Assembly (NCBI RefSeq): GCF_013372165.1
Contig: NZ_CP053828.1
Location: 434,001 to 498,000 of the forward strand
From: Campylobacter hyointestinalis subsp. lawsonii
Lineage (GTDB): Bacteria > Campylobacterota > Campylobacteria > Campylobacterales > Campylobacteraceae
Length of the DNA stretch: 64,000 nt
Direction: 5' to 3'
Under the pieces are notes generated by a model. It searched no databases. It had not been told where the DNA came from and was given only the letters and a program-made list of their open reading frames with translations. Of the stretch, positions 28,905 through 39,749 are shown piece after piece. Position numbers and translations under genes: made by a program. How positions within the stretch are numbered: position 1 is the stretch's first letter; each line of letters starts with the position of its first letter.

Positions 28905-30980
28905 ATGTCAAGAAAAACTCCATTAAATATGGTTAGAAATATCGGTATCGCTGCGCATATCGATGCTGGTAAGACTACAACTAGTGAGAGAATTCTATTT
29001 TTTACTGGTATGAGCCATAAGATCGGTGAGGTTCATGATGGTGCTGCTACTATGGACTGGATGGAGCAAGAAAAAGAGCGTGGTATTACGATTACTTCTG
29101 CTGCGACTACTTGTTTTTGGAAAAACCATCAAATCAACCTTATAGACACTCCAGGACACGTTGATTTTACTATCGAAGTTGAAAGATCTATGCGTGTTTT
29201 AGATGGCGCTGTAGCTGTATTTTGTGCTGTTGGTGGCGTCCAACCTCAAAGTGAGACTGTCTGGAGACAAGCTAATAAATACCGTGTTCCAAGAATGGTA
29301 TTTGTAAATAAAATGGATAGAATCGGTGCGAATTTCTACAATGTTGAAGAGCAGATCAAAAACCGCTTAAAAGCAAATCCAGTGCCTATCCAAATTCCAA
29401 TTGGCGCTGAAGATGAGTTTAAAGGCGTGGTTGATCTAATCAAAATGAAAGCTATTGTTTGGGAAGATGATACTAAACCAACTGATTTTGTAGAAAAAGA
29501 TATCCCAGCTGAACTGCAAGAAAAAGCTAATGAATATCGTAATAAAATGATCGAAGCCGTTGCTGAGACTGATGATGCTTTGATGGAGAAATTTTTTGGT
29601 GGCGAAGAGCTAAGCAATGAAGAGATTAAAAAAGGTCTTAAAGCGGGTTGTCTAGCTATGACAATTATCCCTATGCTTTGTGGAACTGCATTTAAAAATA
29701 AGGGCGTTCAGCCACTTCTTGATGCGGTTGTTGATTACTTACCAGCTCCTGATGAGGTTGAGGCTATTAGAGGCGAGATGGAAGATGGAAGAGAAGTTAT
29801 CGTAGATAGCACAGATGATGGTGAATTTGCCGGTCTAGCCTTTAAGATTATGACTGACCCATTTGTTGGACAGCTTACATTCGTAAGGGTTTATAGGGGA
29901 CAGCTTGAGAGTGGAAGTTATGCTTATAACTCAACAAAAGATAAAAAAGAGAGAATCGGCCGCTTACTAAAAATGCACTCAAATAAGCGTGAAGAGATTA
30001 AAGTGCTTTATGCCGGTGAAATCGGTGCTGTAGTTGGTCTAAAAGATACTTTAACAGGTGATACTTTAGCTAGTGAAAAAGATAAAGTTATTCTAGAGAG
30101 AATGGACTTCCCAGAGCCAGTTATTAGTGTAGCTGTTGAGCCAAAAACTAAAGCAGATCAAGAAAAAATGGGTATAGCCCTAGGCAAATTAGCTCAAGAA
30201 GATCCAAGCTTTAGAGTTAGCACTGATGAAGAGAGTGGTCAGACAATCATCGCTGGTATGGGCGAATTGCACCTTGAAATCATCGTAGATAGGATGCTAA
30301 GAGAATTTAAAGTAGAAGCAGAAGTAGGCCAACCGCAAGTTGCTTATCGTGAAACTATCAAAAAGACAGTTGAGCAAGAGTATAAATACGCTAAACAATC
30401 AGGTGGTCGTGGTCAATATGGTCATGTATTTTTACGCCTTGAGCCACTTGAGCCAGGAAGTGGATTTGAATTTGTTAATGATATCAAAGGTGGGGTTGTA
30501 CCAAAAGAGTATATCCCAGCTGTTGAAAAAGGTTGTAATGAAGCACTTCAAAGCGGTGTATTAGCAGGATATCCGGTTGAAGATGTTAAGGTTACACTAT
30601 TTGATGGTAGTTACCACGAAGTGGATTCATCTGAAATGGCATTTAAACTAGCTGCATCTATGGGCTTTAAAGAGGGTGCTAGAAAGGCTGGTGCTGTTAT
30701 TCTTGAGCCTATGATGAAAGTCGAAGTAGAGACTCCAGAAGAGTATATGGGTGATGTAATAGGCGATTTAAATAGACGCCGTGGTCAAATAAACTCAATG
30801 GATGAAAGAGGTGGAAATAAGATAGTTACTGCTTTCTGCCCACTTGCTGAGATGTTTGGTTACTCTACAGATTTAAGAAGTCAAACTCAAGGTCGTGCAT
30901 CATACTCAATGGAATTTGATCACTATGAAGAAGTTCCTAAAAATGTTTCTGATGAGATAATTAAGAAAAGAAACGGTTAA
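28905..30980 (+). CDS. fusA: Elongation factor G
   Basis: 691 residues. EF-G drives translocation and, with RRF, ribosome recycling. Motifs: GTPase P-loop [15 protein letters not shown] (about 17-31), switch [18 protein letters not shown], and NKMDR (about 137-141). Domains II to V follow, including GMGELHLEI (about 452) and [20 protein letters not shown] near the C-terminus. The gene follows rpsG by 12 bases with AAGGAG, and ends at a strong terminator. tuf is not in this operon; it is at 12835. Confidence 0.99.
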   Translation: MSRKTPLNMVRNIGIAAHIDAGKTTTSERILFFTGMSHKIGEVHDGAATMDWMEQEKERGITITSAATTCFWKNHQINLIDTPGHVDFTIEVERSMRVLDGAVAVFCAVGGVQPQSETVWRQANKYRVPRMVFVNKMDRIGANFYNVEEQIKNRLKANPVPIQIPIGAEDEFKGVVDLIKMKAIVWEDDTKPTDFVEKDIPAELQEKANEYRNKMIEAVAETDDALMEKFFGGEELSNEEIKKGLKAGCLAMTIIPMLCGTAFKNKGVQPLLDAVVDYLPAPDEVEAIRGEMEDGREVIVDSTDDGEFAGLAFKIMTDPFVGQLTFVRVYRGQLESGSYAYNSTKDKKERIGRLLKMHSNKREEIKVLYAGEIGAVVGLKDTLTGDTLASEKDKVILERMDFPEPVISVAVEPKTKADQEKMGIALGKLAQEDPSFRVSTDEESGQTIIAGMGELHLEIIVDRMLREFKVEAEVGQPQVAYRETIKKTVEQEYKYAKQSGGRGQYGHVFLRLEPLEPGSGFEFVNDIKGGVVPKEYIPAVEKGCNEALQSGVLAGYPVEDVKVTLFDGSYHEVDSSEMAFKLAASMGFKEGARKAGAVILEPMMKVEVETPEEYMGDVIGDLNRRRGQINSMDERGGNKIVTAFCPLAEMFGYSTDLRSQTQGRASYSMEFDHYEEVPKNVSDEIIKKRNG

Positions 30981-30990
30981 ATTTAACTCT

Positions 30991-31017
30991 AAACCGCCTA
31001 GCTTTTAGGCGGTTTTT
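30991..31017 (+). terminator. Rho-independent terminator after fusA
   Basis: AAACCGCCTA / TAGGCGGTTT stem with a GCTT loop and a following T run (TTTTT). It ends the rpsL-rpsG-fusA operon 10 bases after the fusA stop. Confidence 0.92.
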
Positions 31018-31029
31018 CCGCAGTTTTTT

Positions 31030-31106
31030 GTCCTCATAGCTCAGCAGGATAGAGCGCAGAATTCCTAATTCTGAGGTCGTGAGTTCGAATCTCGCTGGGG
31101 ACACCA
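31030..31106 (+). tRNA. tRNA-Arg(CCU)
   Basis: Acceptor GTCCTCA pairs with TGGGGAC (one G-T pair), discriminator A and CCA. Anticodon loop reads CCT in GAATTCCTAATTC. It reads AGG. Confidence 0.95.
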
Positions 31107-32124
31107 TTCTATTCAATTTTTATTATTAGGACTTTATTTGACACGGCATTCAAATGGTATATTGGTTCTTGATTCTATTAAATGACTTCTTTTGATGCAT
31201 ATGTTCATAGATCATTTTATTTGGGCTAACCTGTCTCAAAGTATATCTATGAGTGTTTTGTATTTTTCTGTAGCGGATAGTTTTTTATTTTTATCTGTAT
31301 GCTGGCTGTGATCAGCAAAACAAAACGTGGGCTTAATACATCGTGGATGAGAAAAAGGGTATTTAAATATGGCTATTTCATATAGGTACGATTTTGTTGC
31401 TTACGGTTTTTTCTGTTTTGTTTTTGCATGATTTACACGGTAGTCTAGCTATCGTTGTTAAGCACGAATTGACAGGTTGAGCATTGACTTTGATCTTGGC
31501 AAATGCTCCGTCATGGCTAGATGTTTTGCCTATATATATGTTTTTAATGCTGTTTTGATCGTTTTTTCTATCAATGTTTGTTAGCAAATTTGGACTGATT
31601 TTATGTCTATTTTGATTGATTCTTATCAGCTCTTGGATGGGAGTTAGGGAATTTATACTTGATATATATCCTAGTGAGTCTTGGATATTCAAGCTTTTAT
31701 TTAGGATCGCTTCGTTGTATAAACGTCATAGCTTTTTGCTTTGTTCATATCTTATAGTATCAAAATAGTACTAAATTTGCTAAATTTTAATTTTTCTTCA
31801 GTTGTCGGTAAACATAGCTTGGAGTTTTATTCGCTTCTTCTTTTATTTTGGATAAATTTATAGAGCAAGTTTAATATCACTTATTATAGTTTCAAAAGTA
31901 ATACAGCCCTATATGCTATAAATACGAGCACTCAAGCAGGGCAAATATACCATAACAAGATTAAAATAGCACATTTCCAGCTGCTAGATTTTCATATAAA
32001 ATTTCTAATAAGCGTTATAGCTACCAAGAGTTGTACTGCGTAAGCTCTTGTTAGTAGAGTATTTGTTCATATTGTCGTTGGTAGCCAAGACCTATTTTTA
32101 GGCTAAGTTTGATAATAAATTTTC
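31107..32124. other. About 1 kb without a convincing gene
   Basis: Both strands are broken by stops. The longest open stretch is minus 31378-31692 (about 105 codons from a TTG, with a few more in-frame codons upstream reading YNEAILNKSLNIQDSLGYIS); it has no ribosome binding site I would trust and no family I recognise. Further minus-strand frames at about 31140-31330 also read like coding sequence interrupted by stops. This looks like one decayed gene or gene pair between tRNA-Arg and the chemoreceptor. I cannot name it. Confidence 0.4.
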
Positions 32125-32150
32125 AATAAGTGCCAAAAAAGGCACTTATT
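32125..32150 (-). terminator. Terminator of the chemoreceptor gene at 32153
   Basis: Perfect inverted repeat AATAAGTGCC / GGCACTTATT around six A bases, 2 bases beyond the stop of the minus-strand chemoreceptor. Confidence 0.75.
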
Positions 32151-32152
32151 TC

Positions 32153-34111
32153 TTAAAATTTCTTCTTCTTAACTTCATTAACTATAATATCAGCAATACC
32201 TTCTACTTCTTTAGTAACTCTATTAGTATCACTTGCTATAGTAACATTTTGTTTAGTTAGCTCATCAACACTTACTACGCTATGACTTATTTGATTTATA
32301 GCTTCTGTTTGCTCATTGATACTTTGAGATACTTCATTTATGCTTTGACTTAAGATATTTACATTTGCTTCAATCTCTCCTAGAGATTTTTGAGTTCTCT
32401 CAGCTAGTTTTCTAACCTCATCTGCAACTACTGCAAATCCACGTCCATGCTCTCCAGCCCTAGCTGCTTCAATGGCTGCATTTAGTGCTAAAAGATTTGT
32501 TTGATCAGCAATATCTCTTATGATAGTTATGATGTTTTTGATATCTTCGCTTTGTTTTATAACTTCAGCAGTTCTTTCATTTATAGCTTCCATAGAACTA
32601 CTCATCTCTTCAACAGCGGCTGCACTTTCTTGAAGACTATCTGATTGAGATTTGGTTGAAGTATTTAGATTATCTACTAGAGTTTTTAGACTATCTGCTT
32701 TTTCTTCTAGATTATTTGCTTGAGCTAGGTTATCGTTTAGCATCTTTGTGATCTCATTACCAAGTAGATTAGTTACTTTTTCTACTTCACCTTTAGCATC
32801 TGGTATCTTGCTAGTGAAGTCTAAATTTTTAAAGCTATCAAATGTGTTTTGAATAACGTTTATATCGCTTCCTATCTTTTGTTCTAATGTAGATAGCATT
32901 TTATTTAATACATCTTTTAATTGATTTAATCCTGGTGATGCTGGTTTAGAAGTTATTCTTACACTTAGATTTCCGTTTTCTACCTCTTTTGCTCTTTGAA
33001 GAGACTCATTTACAGCGATAGAGTCTTGATTTAAATTCTCTTTGACTAAATTTATGTTTTCATTGATCATTTTAGCCATTACTCCAAACTCATCATTAGA
33101 GTTTATTTTTATATCTTTTGGATTGTTATTTTTGTTGTTTAGGAAGTCAAAGAAGTTTTTGAGACCGTTTTGGATAATCTGTATAGGTTTTAAAAATCTT
33201 TTTACTAAAATATATATTATTAGTGTTCCCAATATAATAAATATTATAGATATGATAATATTTTTGTAAAGTATATCATCAGTCTTTTTGCTAAAAAACT
33301 CTACATCTACATTGCTACAAATAATCCAATCGTTTATTCCAAATGGAACACATCTGCCAAGTTTTTTAGATCCGTCTTCATGTGTGTATGGAAGCCTACC
33401 GTATTCATCTATATTGTTAGCTTTGTAATTTTTGAGAATTTCTTTTGTAGCATTTAATATTTTTCCTCTAAAATCGCTAAGTGGATGCATTAGTAGTTTT
33501 GCATTTTTATCCATTAAAAGCATATATGCTCCTTCGGCGTTTCCTAGTTCATTAAACTCTTTTTGTATCCCATCAATCGTAAAATCTGCACCTACTACGT
33601 ATAATAGTTTATTATCCTTATAAAAAGGAGTCGCTGCCGTTATTATCTGTTTTTTTGTTACGTTATCGATATACGGTTCTGTAATTAACGTTTTTCTTAA
33701 ATTTGCTGCTTCTTGATACCAGTTTTGTTTTCTAGGATCGTACTCATCAGTCGGGAGCCCAGAATTTCCATCCGAAGCTACAATCATTCCGTTATCTTGA
33801 TATGCTATATACATTGCTTCAAAATCCATTGAGCTATTGATATTTTTGAGTATATTTTCAACTTCTTTATAATCATAGTTATTTGAGCTAAATAGCTTTG
33901 ATAAATTTTCAATACCTACAATGGCTTTTTTAAACTGTGTATCTAATAACATCTTACCAGCTTGTATGGATTTTGCTCTTTCACTTGATAAGAGTTGAGT
34001 CGTATTTACTTTTGAATTTGAATAGTTTATATATGTTAAAACTATAAGCAGAATCATAAATAATATGGATACTCCAATCGATACTTTTGTGGCAAGCCCT
34101 CTTTGTTGCAT
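32153..34111 (-). CDS. Methyl-accepting chemotaxis protein with dCache sensor
   Basis: 652 residues. An N-terminal membrane helix (about 10-29) is followed by a periplasmic dCache_1 ligand domain (about 35-280; [21 protein letters not shown] and [20 protein letters not shown] are typical), a second helix (about 284-305), a HAMP-like linker and a long coiled-coil signalling domain. The hairpin tip reads [47 protein letters not shown], the invariant CheA/CheW contact. dCache receptors often sense amino acids or organic acids; the ligand is not readable. No CheB/CheR tether pentapeptide is seen; the protein ends in lysines and Phe. A good AGGAG site precedes ATG 34111. Confidence 0.93.
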   Translation of the reverse strand: MQQRGLATKVSIGVSILFMILLIVLTYINYSNSKVNTTQLLSSERAKSIQAGKMLLDTQFKKAIVGIENLSKLFSSNNYDYKEVENILKNINSSMDFEAMYIAYQDNGMIVASDGNSGLPTDEYDPRKQNWYQEAANLRKTLITEPYIDNVTKKQIITAATPFYKDNKLLYVVGADFTIDGIQKEFNELGNAEGAYMLLMDKNAKLLMHPLSDFRGKILNATKEILKNYKANNIDEYGRLPYTHEDGSKKLGRCVPFGINDWIICSNVDVEFFSKKTDDILYKNIIISIIFIILGTLIIYILVKRFLKPIQIIQNGLKNFFDFLNNKNNNPKDIKINSNDEFGVMAKMINENINLVKENLNQDSIAVNESLQRAKEVENGNLSVRITSKPASPGLNQLKDVLNKMLSTLEQKIGSDINVIQNTFDSFKNLDFTSKIPDAKGEVEKVTNLLGNEITKMLNDNLAQANNLEEKADSLKTLVDNLNTSTKSQSDSLQESAAAVEEMSSSMEAINERTAEVIKQSEDIKNIITIIRDIADQTNLLALNAAIEAARAGEHGRGFAVVADEVRKLAERTQKSLGEIEANVNILSQSINEVSQSINEQTEAINQISHSVVSVDELTKQNVTIASDTNRVTKEVEGIADIIVNEVKKKKF

Positions 34112-34134
34112 ATATTATTCTCCTAATAAATTTG

Positions 34135-34239
34135 TATAATTACAAGCAAATAAGTAAGTAAGACCATCACATTTTAGTTAGACCACTGATAAATTTTGAA
34201 TTTTCAATTTATCAAGTCTCAAATTTGCTTGTAATTATA
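34135..34239. repeat. Nested inverted repeats upstream of the chemoreceptor gene
   Basis: A 17-bp perfect inverted repeat (TATAATTACAAGCAAAT at 34135-34151 and its complement at 34223-34239) encloses a 9-bp perfect inverted repeat (TGATAAATT 34187-34195 / AATTTATCA 34206-34214). Each outer arm contains a TATAAT, so the arm at 34239-34234 is a possible minus-strand -10 for the chemoreceptor. Could be a structured 5' UTR or a small invertible segment. Confidence 0.6.
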
Positions 34240-34262
34240 TAAAATTTATTAAAATAACAAAA

Positions 34263-34339
34263 TGGTGCGCCCTAGAGAATTCGAATCTCTGACCTTTTGA
34301 ACCGCAATCAAATGCTCTATCCAGCTGAGCTAAGAGCGC
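34263..34339 (-). tRNA. tRNA-Arg(GCG)
   Basis: On the minus strand the acceptor GCGCTCT pairs with AGGGCGC (one T-G pair), discriminator A and encoded CCA. D arm GCTC/GAGC, anticodon stem TTTGA/TCAAA with loop TTGCGGT, so the anticodon is GCG, not the usual ACG that is edited to inosine. Confidence 0.9.
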
Positions 34340-34525
34340 ACTAATAAAAAAGAATGCAAATTATATACAATACTTCCTTAAAAAAAGCAAAAATATAGCT
34401 ATAAATTTGATTTTTGCATATAACATAGTTGATATGTAATTATAAATGATTTTATTTATCAAAATATCAAATTATTTTAAGTAAAAAGTGATAAAATCGC
34501 ACTCAAACTTTGACTAGGATCATGA

Positions 34526-35737
34526 ATGAAAGAGCAATCAAGTGCATTTTCTAAATTTAAACTCATAATAACCTTAGCTTTTATGTCTTCTCTAGCTCCA
34601 CTATCCACTGATATGTATCTACCAGCTCTTAGCGAAGTCCAAAAAAGCTTTGCTACAAGCTCATTTCTAACTCAACTCTCTTTAGCTTCATTTTTCATAG
34701 CATTTTCGCTTGGACAACTGATATATGGACCTATAAGCGATGTCTATGGACGCAAAAAATCTCTTTATATAGGCGTTTTAGTTTTTATACTTTCGAGTGC
34801 GGCATGTATTAGCTTTGATTCTATTTATGCTTTTATATTTTTTAGATTCACTCAAGCATTAGGCGGATGTGTTGGCGTAGTCATTGCTATTGCTATAGTC
34901 AATGATAAATTTAACGTCAAAGAAGCCGCTGGAATATTTGCTTTGATGATGGTAATATCGTCTTTAGCACCTATGCTTGCTCCTACCTTTGGTGGTATAT
35001 TTTTAGAATATTTTTCTTGGCAATTTATATTTGGTGTGCTGTTTGGGCTAGGAGCAATACTGCTTTTAATGATAATATTTTGGCTAGATGAAAGTGCAAA
35101 AATAGATAAAACACTTAGCCTAAACCCAAAAGCACTATTGCAAAACTATAAATTTATACTAAAAGATAGAAGATTTAGGATATACATATTTTCAGCCGGA
35201 TTTGCGATGGCTGCAATGTTTGCGTATATTACTGGATCTGCTTTCGTATTTATAGAACACTTTGGATTAAGTGCAAGAGATTATGGAATTTTATTTGGAA
35301 TAAATGCCTTAGGATTTGCGATATTTGCAAATATAAATGCAAAAATAGCACAAAAAATCTCGCCTTATCAAATTTTACCATATGGATTTTTAGCGATGCT
35401 ATCTCTAAATATTTTATTGATAATTTTTGGTTTTATGAGACTTGGATTTGTTTATGTAGAAATTTGCTTATTTTTAATCATCGGCTCACTTGGCTTTATA
35501 GTGCCAAATACAACAACTCTTGCAATGGCAAGATTCAAGCAAAAATCAGGCTCTGCATCGGCCGTTTTAGGTACGGTAGAGTTTGCTATGGCCGGGATTA
35601 TATCCTTTGTGGTAGGAGCACTTAAGGCAAATCATCCACTATCCCTTGCCATAGTGATGGCGTCTTGTGTTTTGATGGCTTGCGTGGTCTATTTTTCTTT
35701 GAGAAAAAAGAAATTTAGTATAAAAAATAGACAATAA
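34526..35737 (+). CDS. MFS transporter, Bcr/CflA drug-resistance type
   Basis: 403 residues with twelve predicted membrane helices. The Bcr/CflA (DHA1) signature is visible at the start (DMYLPALSEVQKSF), followed by motif A GPISDVYGRKKSLYIGV between helices 2 and 3 and a motif C-like AMLAPTFGGIFLEYFSWQFIF stretch. Such proteins export drugs, sulfonamides or small peptides and amino acids by proton antiport; substrate cannot be told. It is a single gene flanked by two minus-strand tRNAs. The start at 34526 follows an AGGATCATGA region; a second ATG four bases earlier is out of frame. Confidence 0.9.
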   Translation: MKEQSSAFSKFKLIITLAFMSSLAPLSTDMYLPALSEVQKSFATSSFLTQLSLASFFIAFSLGQLIYGPISDVYGRKKSLYIGVLVFILSSAACISFDSIYAFIFFRFTQALGGCVGVVIAIAIVNDKFNVKEAAGIFALMMVISSLAPMLAPTFGGIFLEYFSWQFIFGVLFGLGAILLLMIIFWLDESAKIDKTLSLNPKALLQNYKFILKDRRFRIYIFSAGFAMAAMFAYITGSAFVFIEHFGLSARDYGILFGINALGFAIFANINAKIAQKISPYQILPYGFLAMLSLNILLIIFGFMRLGFVYVEICLFLIIGSLGFIVPNTTTLAMARFKQKSGSASAVLGTVEFAMAGIISFVVGALKANHPLSLAIVMASCVLMACVVYFSLRKKKFSIKNRQ

Positions 35738-35980
35738 TATTAAATTTATCGCTACTAAGTATTTAAATTTAATTATCTAATAAATGAAAAATGTTTATAT
35801 AAATAAGACTTTAATTGCTTATTTATAACCTTATCTTAAAGAAAGCTTATATCAATCAAATTATGTTTTTACCATTATATAAAAAGCATAATGATTTATT
35901 TTGTGGAAAATCGTAAGGAAAAGTTCGAACCCTTAATTAGCTCAAATATCTGTAAAATTCGGGGTTAATAGAGAAGTTAA

Positions 35981-36067
35981 TGGTGCCCAAGGTCGGACTC
36001 GAACCGACACACGGTTGCCCGTACAAGATTTTGAGTCTAGCGCGTCTACCAGTTTCACCACTTGGGC
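35981..36067 (-). tRNA. tRNA-Leu(CAA)
   Basis: On the minus strand acceptor GCCCAAG pairs with CTTGGGC, discriminator A and CCA. A long variable arm is present, and the anticodon loop CTCAAAA gives CAA. One mismatch is seen in the anticodon stem. The 243 bases before it (from 35738) hold nothing I recognise. Confidence 0.92.
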
Positions 36068-36094
36068 TAAAAATTTAGAATGGCTATTCTACTA

Positions 36095-36127
36095 TAAGAT
36101 AGATTAAATTTTGTTTAATCTATCTTA
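36095..36127 (-). terminator. Inverted repeat between dead HU gene and tRNA-Leu
   Basis: Perfect 14-bp inverted repeat TAAGATAGATTAAA / TTTAATCTATCTTA with a 5-base loop, 20 bases beyond the end of the HU-like pseudogene. No T run follows on the minus strand. Confidence 0.5.
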
Positions 36128-36147
36128 ATTGCTAACAGCCTAATTAA

Positions 36148-36416
36148 CTATTTTTTATTTCCGCATTTTTTAATGCAAACACTAGAAACTGTCTCTTTCA
36201 AACCTTTTCCAACTTTAAATTTAATAGATTTTGTAGCAGGAGTTTTGTAGGTTTTGTTACTTCTATGAACTCTAGCAACCTTATTAACAACGCTAAAAGA
36301 GCTAAATCCTATAAAATTAACTCCATCTCATTTTGCTAAAGATTTGGTTATCGTCTCTATATAACTGCATCAACTACGCCAGCCGTAGATTTTGTAATTT
36401 TGTTGCCTATTTTCAT
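36148..36416 (-). pseudogene. HU-family DNA-binding protein, decayed
   Basis: Read on the minus strand, the frame starts MKIGNKITKSTAGVVDAVI and stops at TAG. In another frame the sequence resumes ETITKSLAK, then TGA where HU has Gly (KKGE/D), then GVNFIGFSSFSVVNKVARV...NKTYKTPATKSIKFKVGKGLKETV and ends CIKKCGNKK. This matches the HU fold order, including the FIGFGSF beta arm and the KFKxGKGLK C-terminal helix. One frameshift and one nonsense codon mean it cannot make HU. A tail of two cysteines is not usual. An intact HU gene is presumably elsewhere. Confidence 0.8.
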
Positions 36417-36455
36417 AATTTTTTTTAAATTTTCTATTTATAATATTTACTAAAT

Positions 36456-37196
36456 TTATGTAGTAATATCAAATACAATTTCGCTCTTTAAGCCTTTTCT
36501 TATAATACTGCAAACTTTTAAGCCATCAATGTTAAGATCATAAAAATCCTTGATGGTTGAAACAGAATTTAACGCAACACTTCTTAAAACTATACCTCTA
36601 TACGCTTTTGCCCAGTGGCTTACAACCTTACTATCTTTTTTAAATTTAAGCGTCAGATACGGCTTTTTTATCTCATAAAATTTATCATAGAAACCTGCTC
36701 TTAAATCCAAAATATCCTCGTCTTGTAAATATTCATCTAAAGCTAGACTAAAATTGTCTTTATAAAATTTATCAAAAATAAAACCGGGGGTATTTTCTCC
36801 TTGTTTTAGCTTGTAATCCACAACTTCGTCTTTGGCTAAAATGGGACCATATAAATTTGAAAATATAATAACATTTTCATCTATAAATTCTTTTGAAATT
36901 TGAGTTAAACTTCTGTATTTTAGATAGTCGTACGCCACGCCATCGTATCTTAAAACTGCTTTCATTACAGGTTTTAAAAATATATCTTCGGTGTATTTTT
37001 GGATATCAAAATCTTTTTTAAGCCCAAAAAGTTTTGACACTTCATCTTTTGAAGCAGTCTTTATAAACTCATTGTATAAATTTAAAACATAAAGTCTTTT
37101 ATCGTATAAATTTGAAAATAAAAACGCTTTATCGTCTAAATTTTTAAGCTCACCGCCGGGTGTTTTAGACTCGCTTGGCGAAAATAAAATTTTCAT
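36456..37196 (-). CDS. yaaA: YaaA family protein (peroxide stress, DUF328)
   Basis: 246 residues, standard length for the YaaA/UPF0246 family. The start [15 protein letters not shown] is the family signature, and the C-terminal half contains FKKDSKVVSHWAKAYRG, which carries the conserved helix-hairpin-helix-like basic motif. In E. coli YaaA lowers free iron and limits Fenton damage under peroxide; a DNA-binding fold has been reported. Here it overlaps the HIT gene by 4 bases and so is the last gene of a minus-strand operon with trpC. Function in Campylobacter is inferred. Confidence 0.88.
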   Translation of the reverse strand: MKILFSPSESKTPGGELKNLDDKAFLFSNLYDKRLYVLNLYNEFIKTASKDEVSKLFGLKKDFDIQKYTEDIFLKPVMKAVLRYDGVAYDYLKYRSLTQISKEFIDENVIIFSNLYGPILAKDEVVDYKLKQGENTPGFIFDKFYKDNFSLALDEYLQDEDILDLRAGFYDKFYEIKKPYLTLKFKKDSKVVSHWAKAYRGIVLRSVALNSVSTIKDFYDLNIDGLKVCSIIRKGLKSEIVFDITT

Positions 37197-37681
37197 TTTA
37201 TTATCTCTTTGAACGCATCTTTTAAAGCTTGATATTGTTCATAAAACGGAACTCCATGGATCCTAGTATGACCGATAGTAGTTATGAAATTCGTATCTCT
37301 GTTCCACCTAGGAACAAGATGATAATGTATATGTTCTGCGATCCCAGCCCCAGCAGCAGCACCTAAATTCATACCTATATTTACGCCATTAGCGTTTAAG
37401 TATTTTTTCAATATACCAACACCGATTTGAACAAAATGGCTCATTTCGTGCCACGTCTCATTATCTAGTGTCTCTACGTTGTCGATATGCTCATATGGGA
37501 TCACCATAAACTCGCCTAAAGTATAAGGATAGCGGTTCATGACGCCAAAGCAGTGTTTAGCTCTAAAAATAACAAAATTCTCATCATCTTTGTTATCACT
37601 GCTTACTATGTCACAAAAAGCACAACCCTCTTGCTTATTTTTAAAATATTCACTTCTCCAAGGTGCAAACTCATGTTTCAT
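37193..37681 (-). CDS. HIT-family nucleotide hydrolase/phosphorylase
   Basis: 162 residues. The histidine triad is clear in [11 protein letters not shown] (about 130-140), the nucleotide-binding catalytic motif. A CxxC pair (GCAFCDIV near 19-26) and the [17 protein letters not shown] strand match the Ap4A-phosphorylase-like HIT branch in which HIT proteins bind zinc. Substrate is probably a dinucleoside polyphosphate or nucleoside phosphoramidate. It overlaps trpC and yaaA by 4 bases each. C. jejuni has the same trpC-HIT adjacency. Confidence 0.9.
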   Translation of the reverse strand: MKHEFAPWRSEYFKNKQEGCAFCDIVSSDNKDDENFVIFRAKHCFGVMNRYPYTLGEFMVIPYEHIDNVETLDNETWHEMSHFVQIGVGILKKYLNANGVNIGMNLGAAAGAGIAEHIHYHLVPRWNRDTNFITTIGHTRIHGVPFYEQYQALKDAFKEIIK

Positions 37682-38460
37682 TTTTTACCCCTTATATTAT
37701 TTACTGCTGCATAAATATCTGATTGTCTCATAAAATGCTCACCTATCAAGAAAGCATCGACACCTAAACTCTCTAAATTTACAATATCTGTGTGTGTTCT
37801 AAGCCCACTTTCTGCTACTATGATCTTATCTTTTGGGATAAGCGGGATTAGCTTCTTGCTAAGAGACATATCCATCGTAAAATCTTTTAAATTTCTATGA
37901 TTTATACCTATTATATTTGCACCCACAAATAAAGCTTTATGAAGATCGTCTTCATCGTGTATTTCGACCAAAACTTCAAGATCAAGATGGCGTGCGTAAT
38001 CAAATAATTCTTTTAATTTAAATTTATCCAAGGCTTTTGCTATAAGCAAGATAAAATCAGCTCCATAAACCCTAGCTTGGGCTATTTGATACATATCTAT
38101 TATAAAATCTTTTCTAAGAATCACAGTATTAGTAAATCTCCTAATAAGCGTTAAATACTCTAAATCTCCTAAAAAATATAACGGCTCAGTCAAGATAGAA
38201 AACGCACTAACTCCAGCTTTTTCATACTCAAGTGCTATAGATAAAGGGTCAAAATCAGCTTTGATAACTCCTTTACTAGGACTTGCTTTTTTGATCTCAG
38301 CTATGATATTTGCGTAGCTATTTTTCTCGCTTAGAAACGGTTTAACGTCCCTTGGTTTAAACGATGAGATTATCCCTTTTTCTAAGAGCTCAAATGGAAA
38401 TTTGGCTTTGTATATATTTAAATTCTCTTTTGTCTTAGAAATAATCTCATCTAAAATCAT
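37678..38460 (-). CDS. trpC: Indole-3-glycerol phosphate synthase
   Basis: 260 residues, single-function TrpC. It closes the indole ring from CdRP in tryptophan synthesis. TIM-barrel motifs: [13 protein letters not shown] (about 50-62), [53 protein letters not shown] and [12 protein letters not shown]. It stands apart from other trp genes, as in C. jejuni, and is embedded in an unrelated operon: 4-base overlaps with the TPR lipoprotein upstream and the HIT gene downstream. Confidence 0.97.
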   Translation of the reverse strand: MILDEIISKTKENLNIYKAKFPFELLEKGIISSFKPRDVKPFLSEKNSYANIIAEIKKASPSKGVIKADFDPLSIALEYEKAGVSAFSILTEPLYFLGDLEYLTLIRRFTNTVILRKDFIIDMYQIAQARVYGADFILLIAKALDKFKLKELFDYARHLDLEVLVEIHDEDDLHKALFVGANIIGINHRNLKDFTMDMSLSKKLIPLIPKDKIIVAESGLRTHTDIVNLESLGVDAFLIGEHFMRQSDIYAAVNNIRGKK

Positions 38461-39749
38461 CGTTTTCCTTTTTTATAGCATTTATCTATGGCTATTTTAT
38501 GATCTTTTGCCTCTTTGGTATTCATAAATTTAGTATCATCTCTGATCTTATCTAGCCAGATCTTAGCTTCAGTGCAATTACCTAGCTTGTAATATCCCCA
38601 CGCGATAGAATCAATGATATAAGGCGAATTTGGCTCTAATTCATAAGCTTTTTTTACGAGCTCTAAACCTTTTTTTATATCTATATTATGATCTATAAGC
38701 AAATATCCATAATAATTATAATACACACCACTATTTAAAACATACACAGATTCTTCAAAAAGCCTAGTTATCATAGAAAGTTCAAATTTACCAGTATTTT
38801 TACCATTTTTTTCATATTTATACACCGCCATTTTGGCTAAAAACTCGGGATTTTTCGTCTCTTGATATATCTTTTGAGATAAGGTATAAGCATGCTCAAA
38901 CTCACTTAAATGTGAGTAAATTTCTATTAGAGCCAAATTATTAAAGCCATACTCTTCTAAAATCCTTTTTGCATTCATAAAATCTTTTTTATAAACCAAA
39001 ATTTCAAGCTCTTTTTCTAAGAATTCAACTTCCCTAAAAGCCTTATAAAGCTCTTCATAAAGTTCCGCCATTGAATCAAGTTCGCCACTAGATGAATATA
39101 AATTTAAAAGCGTAAAGCAAGCCGGCTTTGAGCATCCATTTTCATATATCCAGTCTTCTAAATACTTTATAGCTGCTTTTGTATTATCAAATTTATTTTC
39201 TAATACATCTACTAATTTTAGAAGATTATTTTCACTTGCGTCTAATTCATAAGCTTTTTTAAAGGCATTTAAAGCCTTTTTAGGCTCATCTGAAAAGATA
39301 TAAACTCCACCTAAAATAGCATAATTCGTAGCATTTTTCCCATCTTTTTTAATCAGTTCATTTGCCAAAGACTTTGCAGAGTTTATATCGTAAGTCGATA
39401 CAAAATATCCTATTTGCATTCTTAATATATCAAGATCATTATTTATATAAATCTTTGCTTCGTTCATAAGCTTATCTAATATCTCATCTTTTGTGACAAA
39501 TGCAAGCTTTAAAGCCTCTTTTAGATAGCTTATATCATCTGTTATCTTATAAAGTTCATAGAATTTTCTTATCGCACTCGCATTTTGCTCATCACTGACT
39601 AAATAAAACGCATTGAATGTTTCTAGATAAATAGTATTATTTACATCTACGTTATTATAAATTTGTACTTTATTTGCGTTTATAACAGCTTTATTAGAGC
39701 AACCAACCAAAAATAGAGCAATTACTGCAATTGCTTTACACCAATACAT
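38457..39749 (-). CDS. TPR-containing lipoprotein
   Basis: 430 residues. A short signal peptide ends in a lipobox (ALFLVGC, Cys17), so it is lipid-anchored and probably periplasm-facing. The rest is helical with TPR-like pairs, for example [31 protein letters not shown] (about 140-170) and the C-terminal [21 protein letters not shown]. The start lies inside the end of the upstream YkgJ gene (28-base overlap). In C. jejuni the equivalent place (Cj0497) also encodes a TPR lipoprotein. Function unknown; TPR proteins scaffold protein complexes. Confidence 0.85.
   Translation of the reverse strand: MYWCKAIAVIALFLVGCSNKAVINANKVQIYNNVDVNNTIYLETFNAFYLVSDEQNASAIRKFYELYKITDDISYLKEALKLAFVTKDEILDKLMNEAKIYINNDLDILRMQIGYFVSTYDINSAKSLANELIKKDGKNATNYAILGGVYIFSDEPKKALNAFKKAYELDASENNLLKLVDVLENKFDNTKAAIKYLEDWIYENGCSKPACFTLLNLYSSSGELDSMAELYEELYKAFREVEFLEKELEILVYKKDFMNAKRILEEYGFNNLALIEIYSHLSEFEHAYTLSQKIYQETKNPEFLAKMAVYKYEKNGKNTGKFELSMITRLFEESVYVLNSGVYYNYYGYLLIDHNIDIKKGLELVKKAYELEPNSPYIIDSIAWGYYKLGNCTEAKIWLDKIRDDTKFMNTKEAKDHKIAIDKCYKKGKR

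Noticed and set aside
31378-31692. Minus-strand open frame as a real gene
   Set aside because: No ribosome binding site, TTG start inside a longer broken frame, and no recognisable domain; kept only as part of the decayed region.
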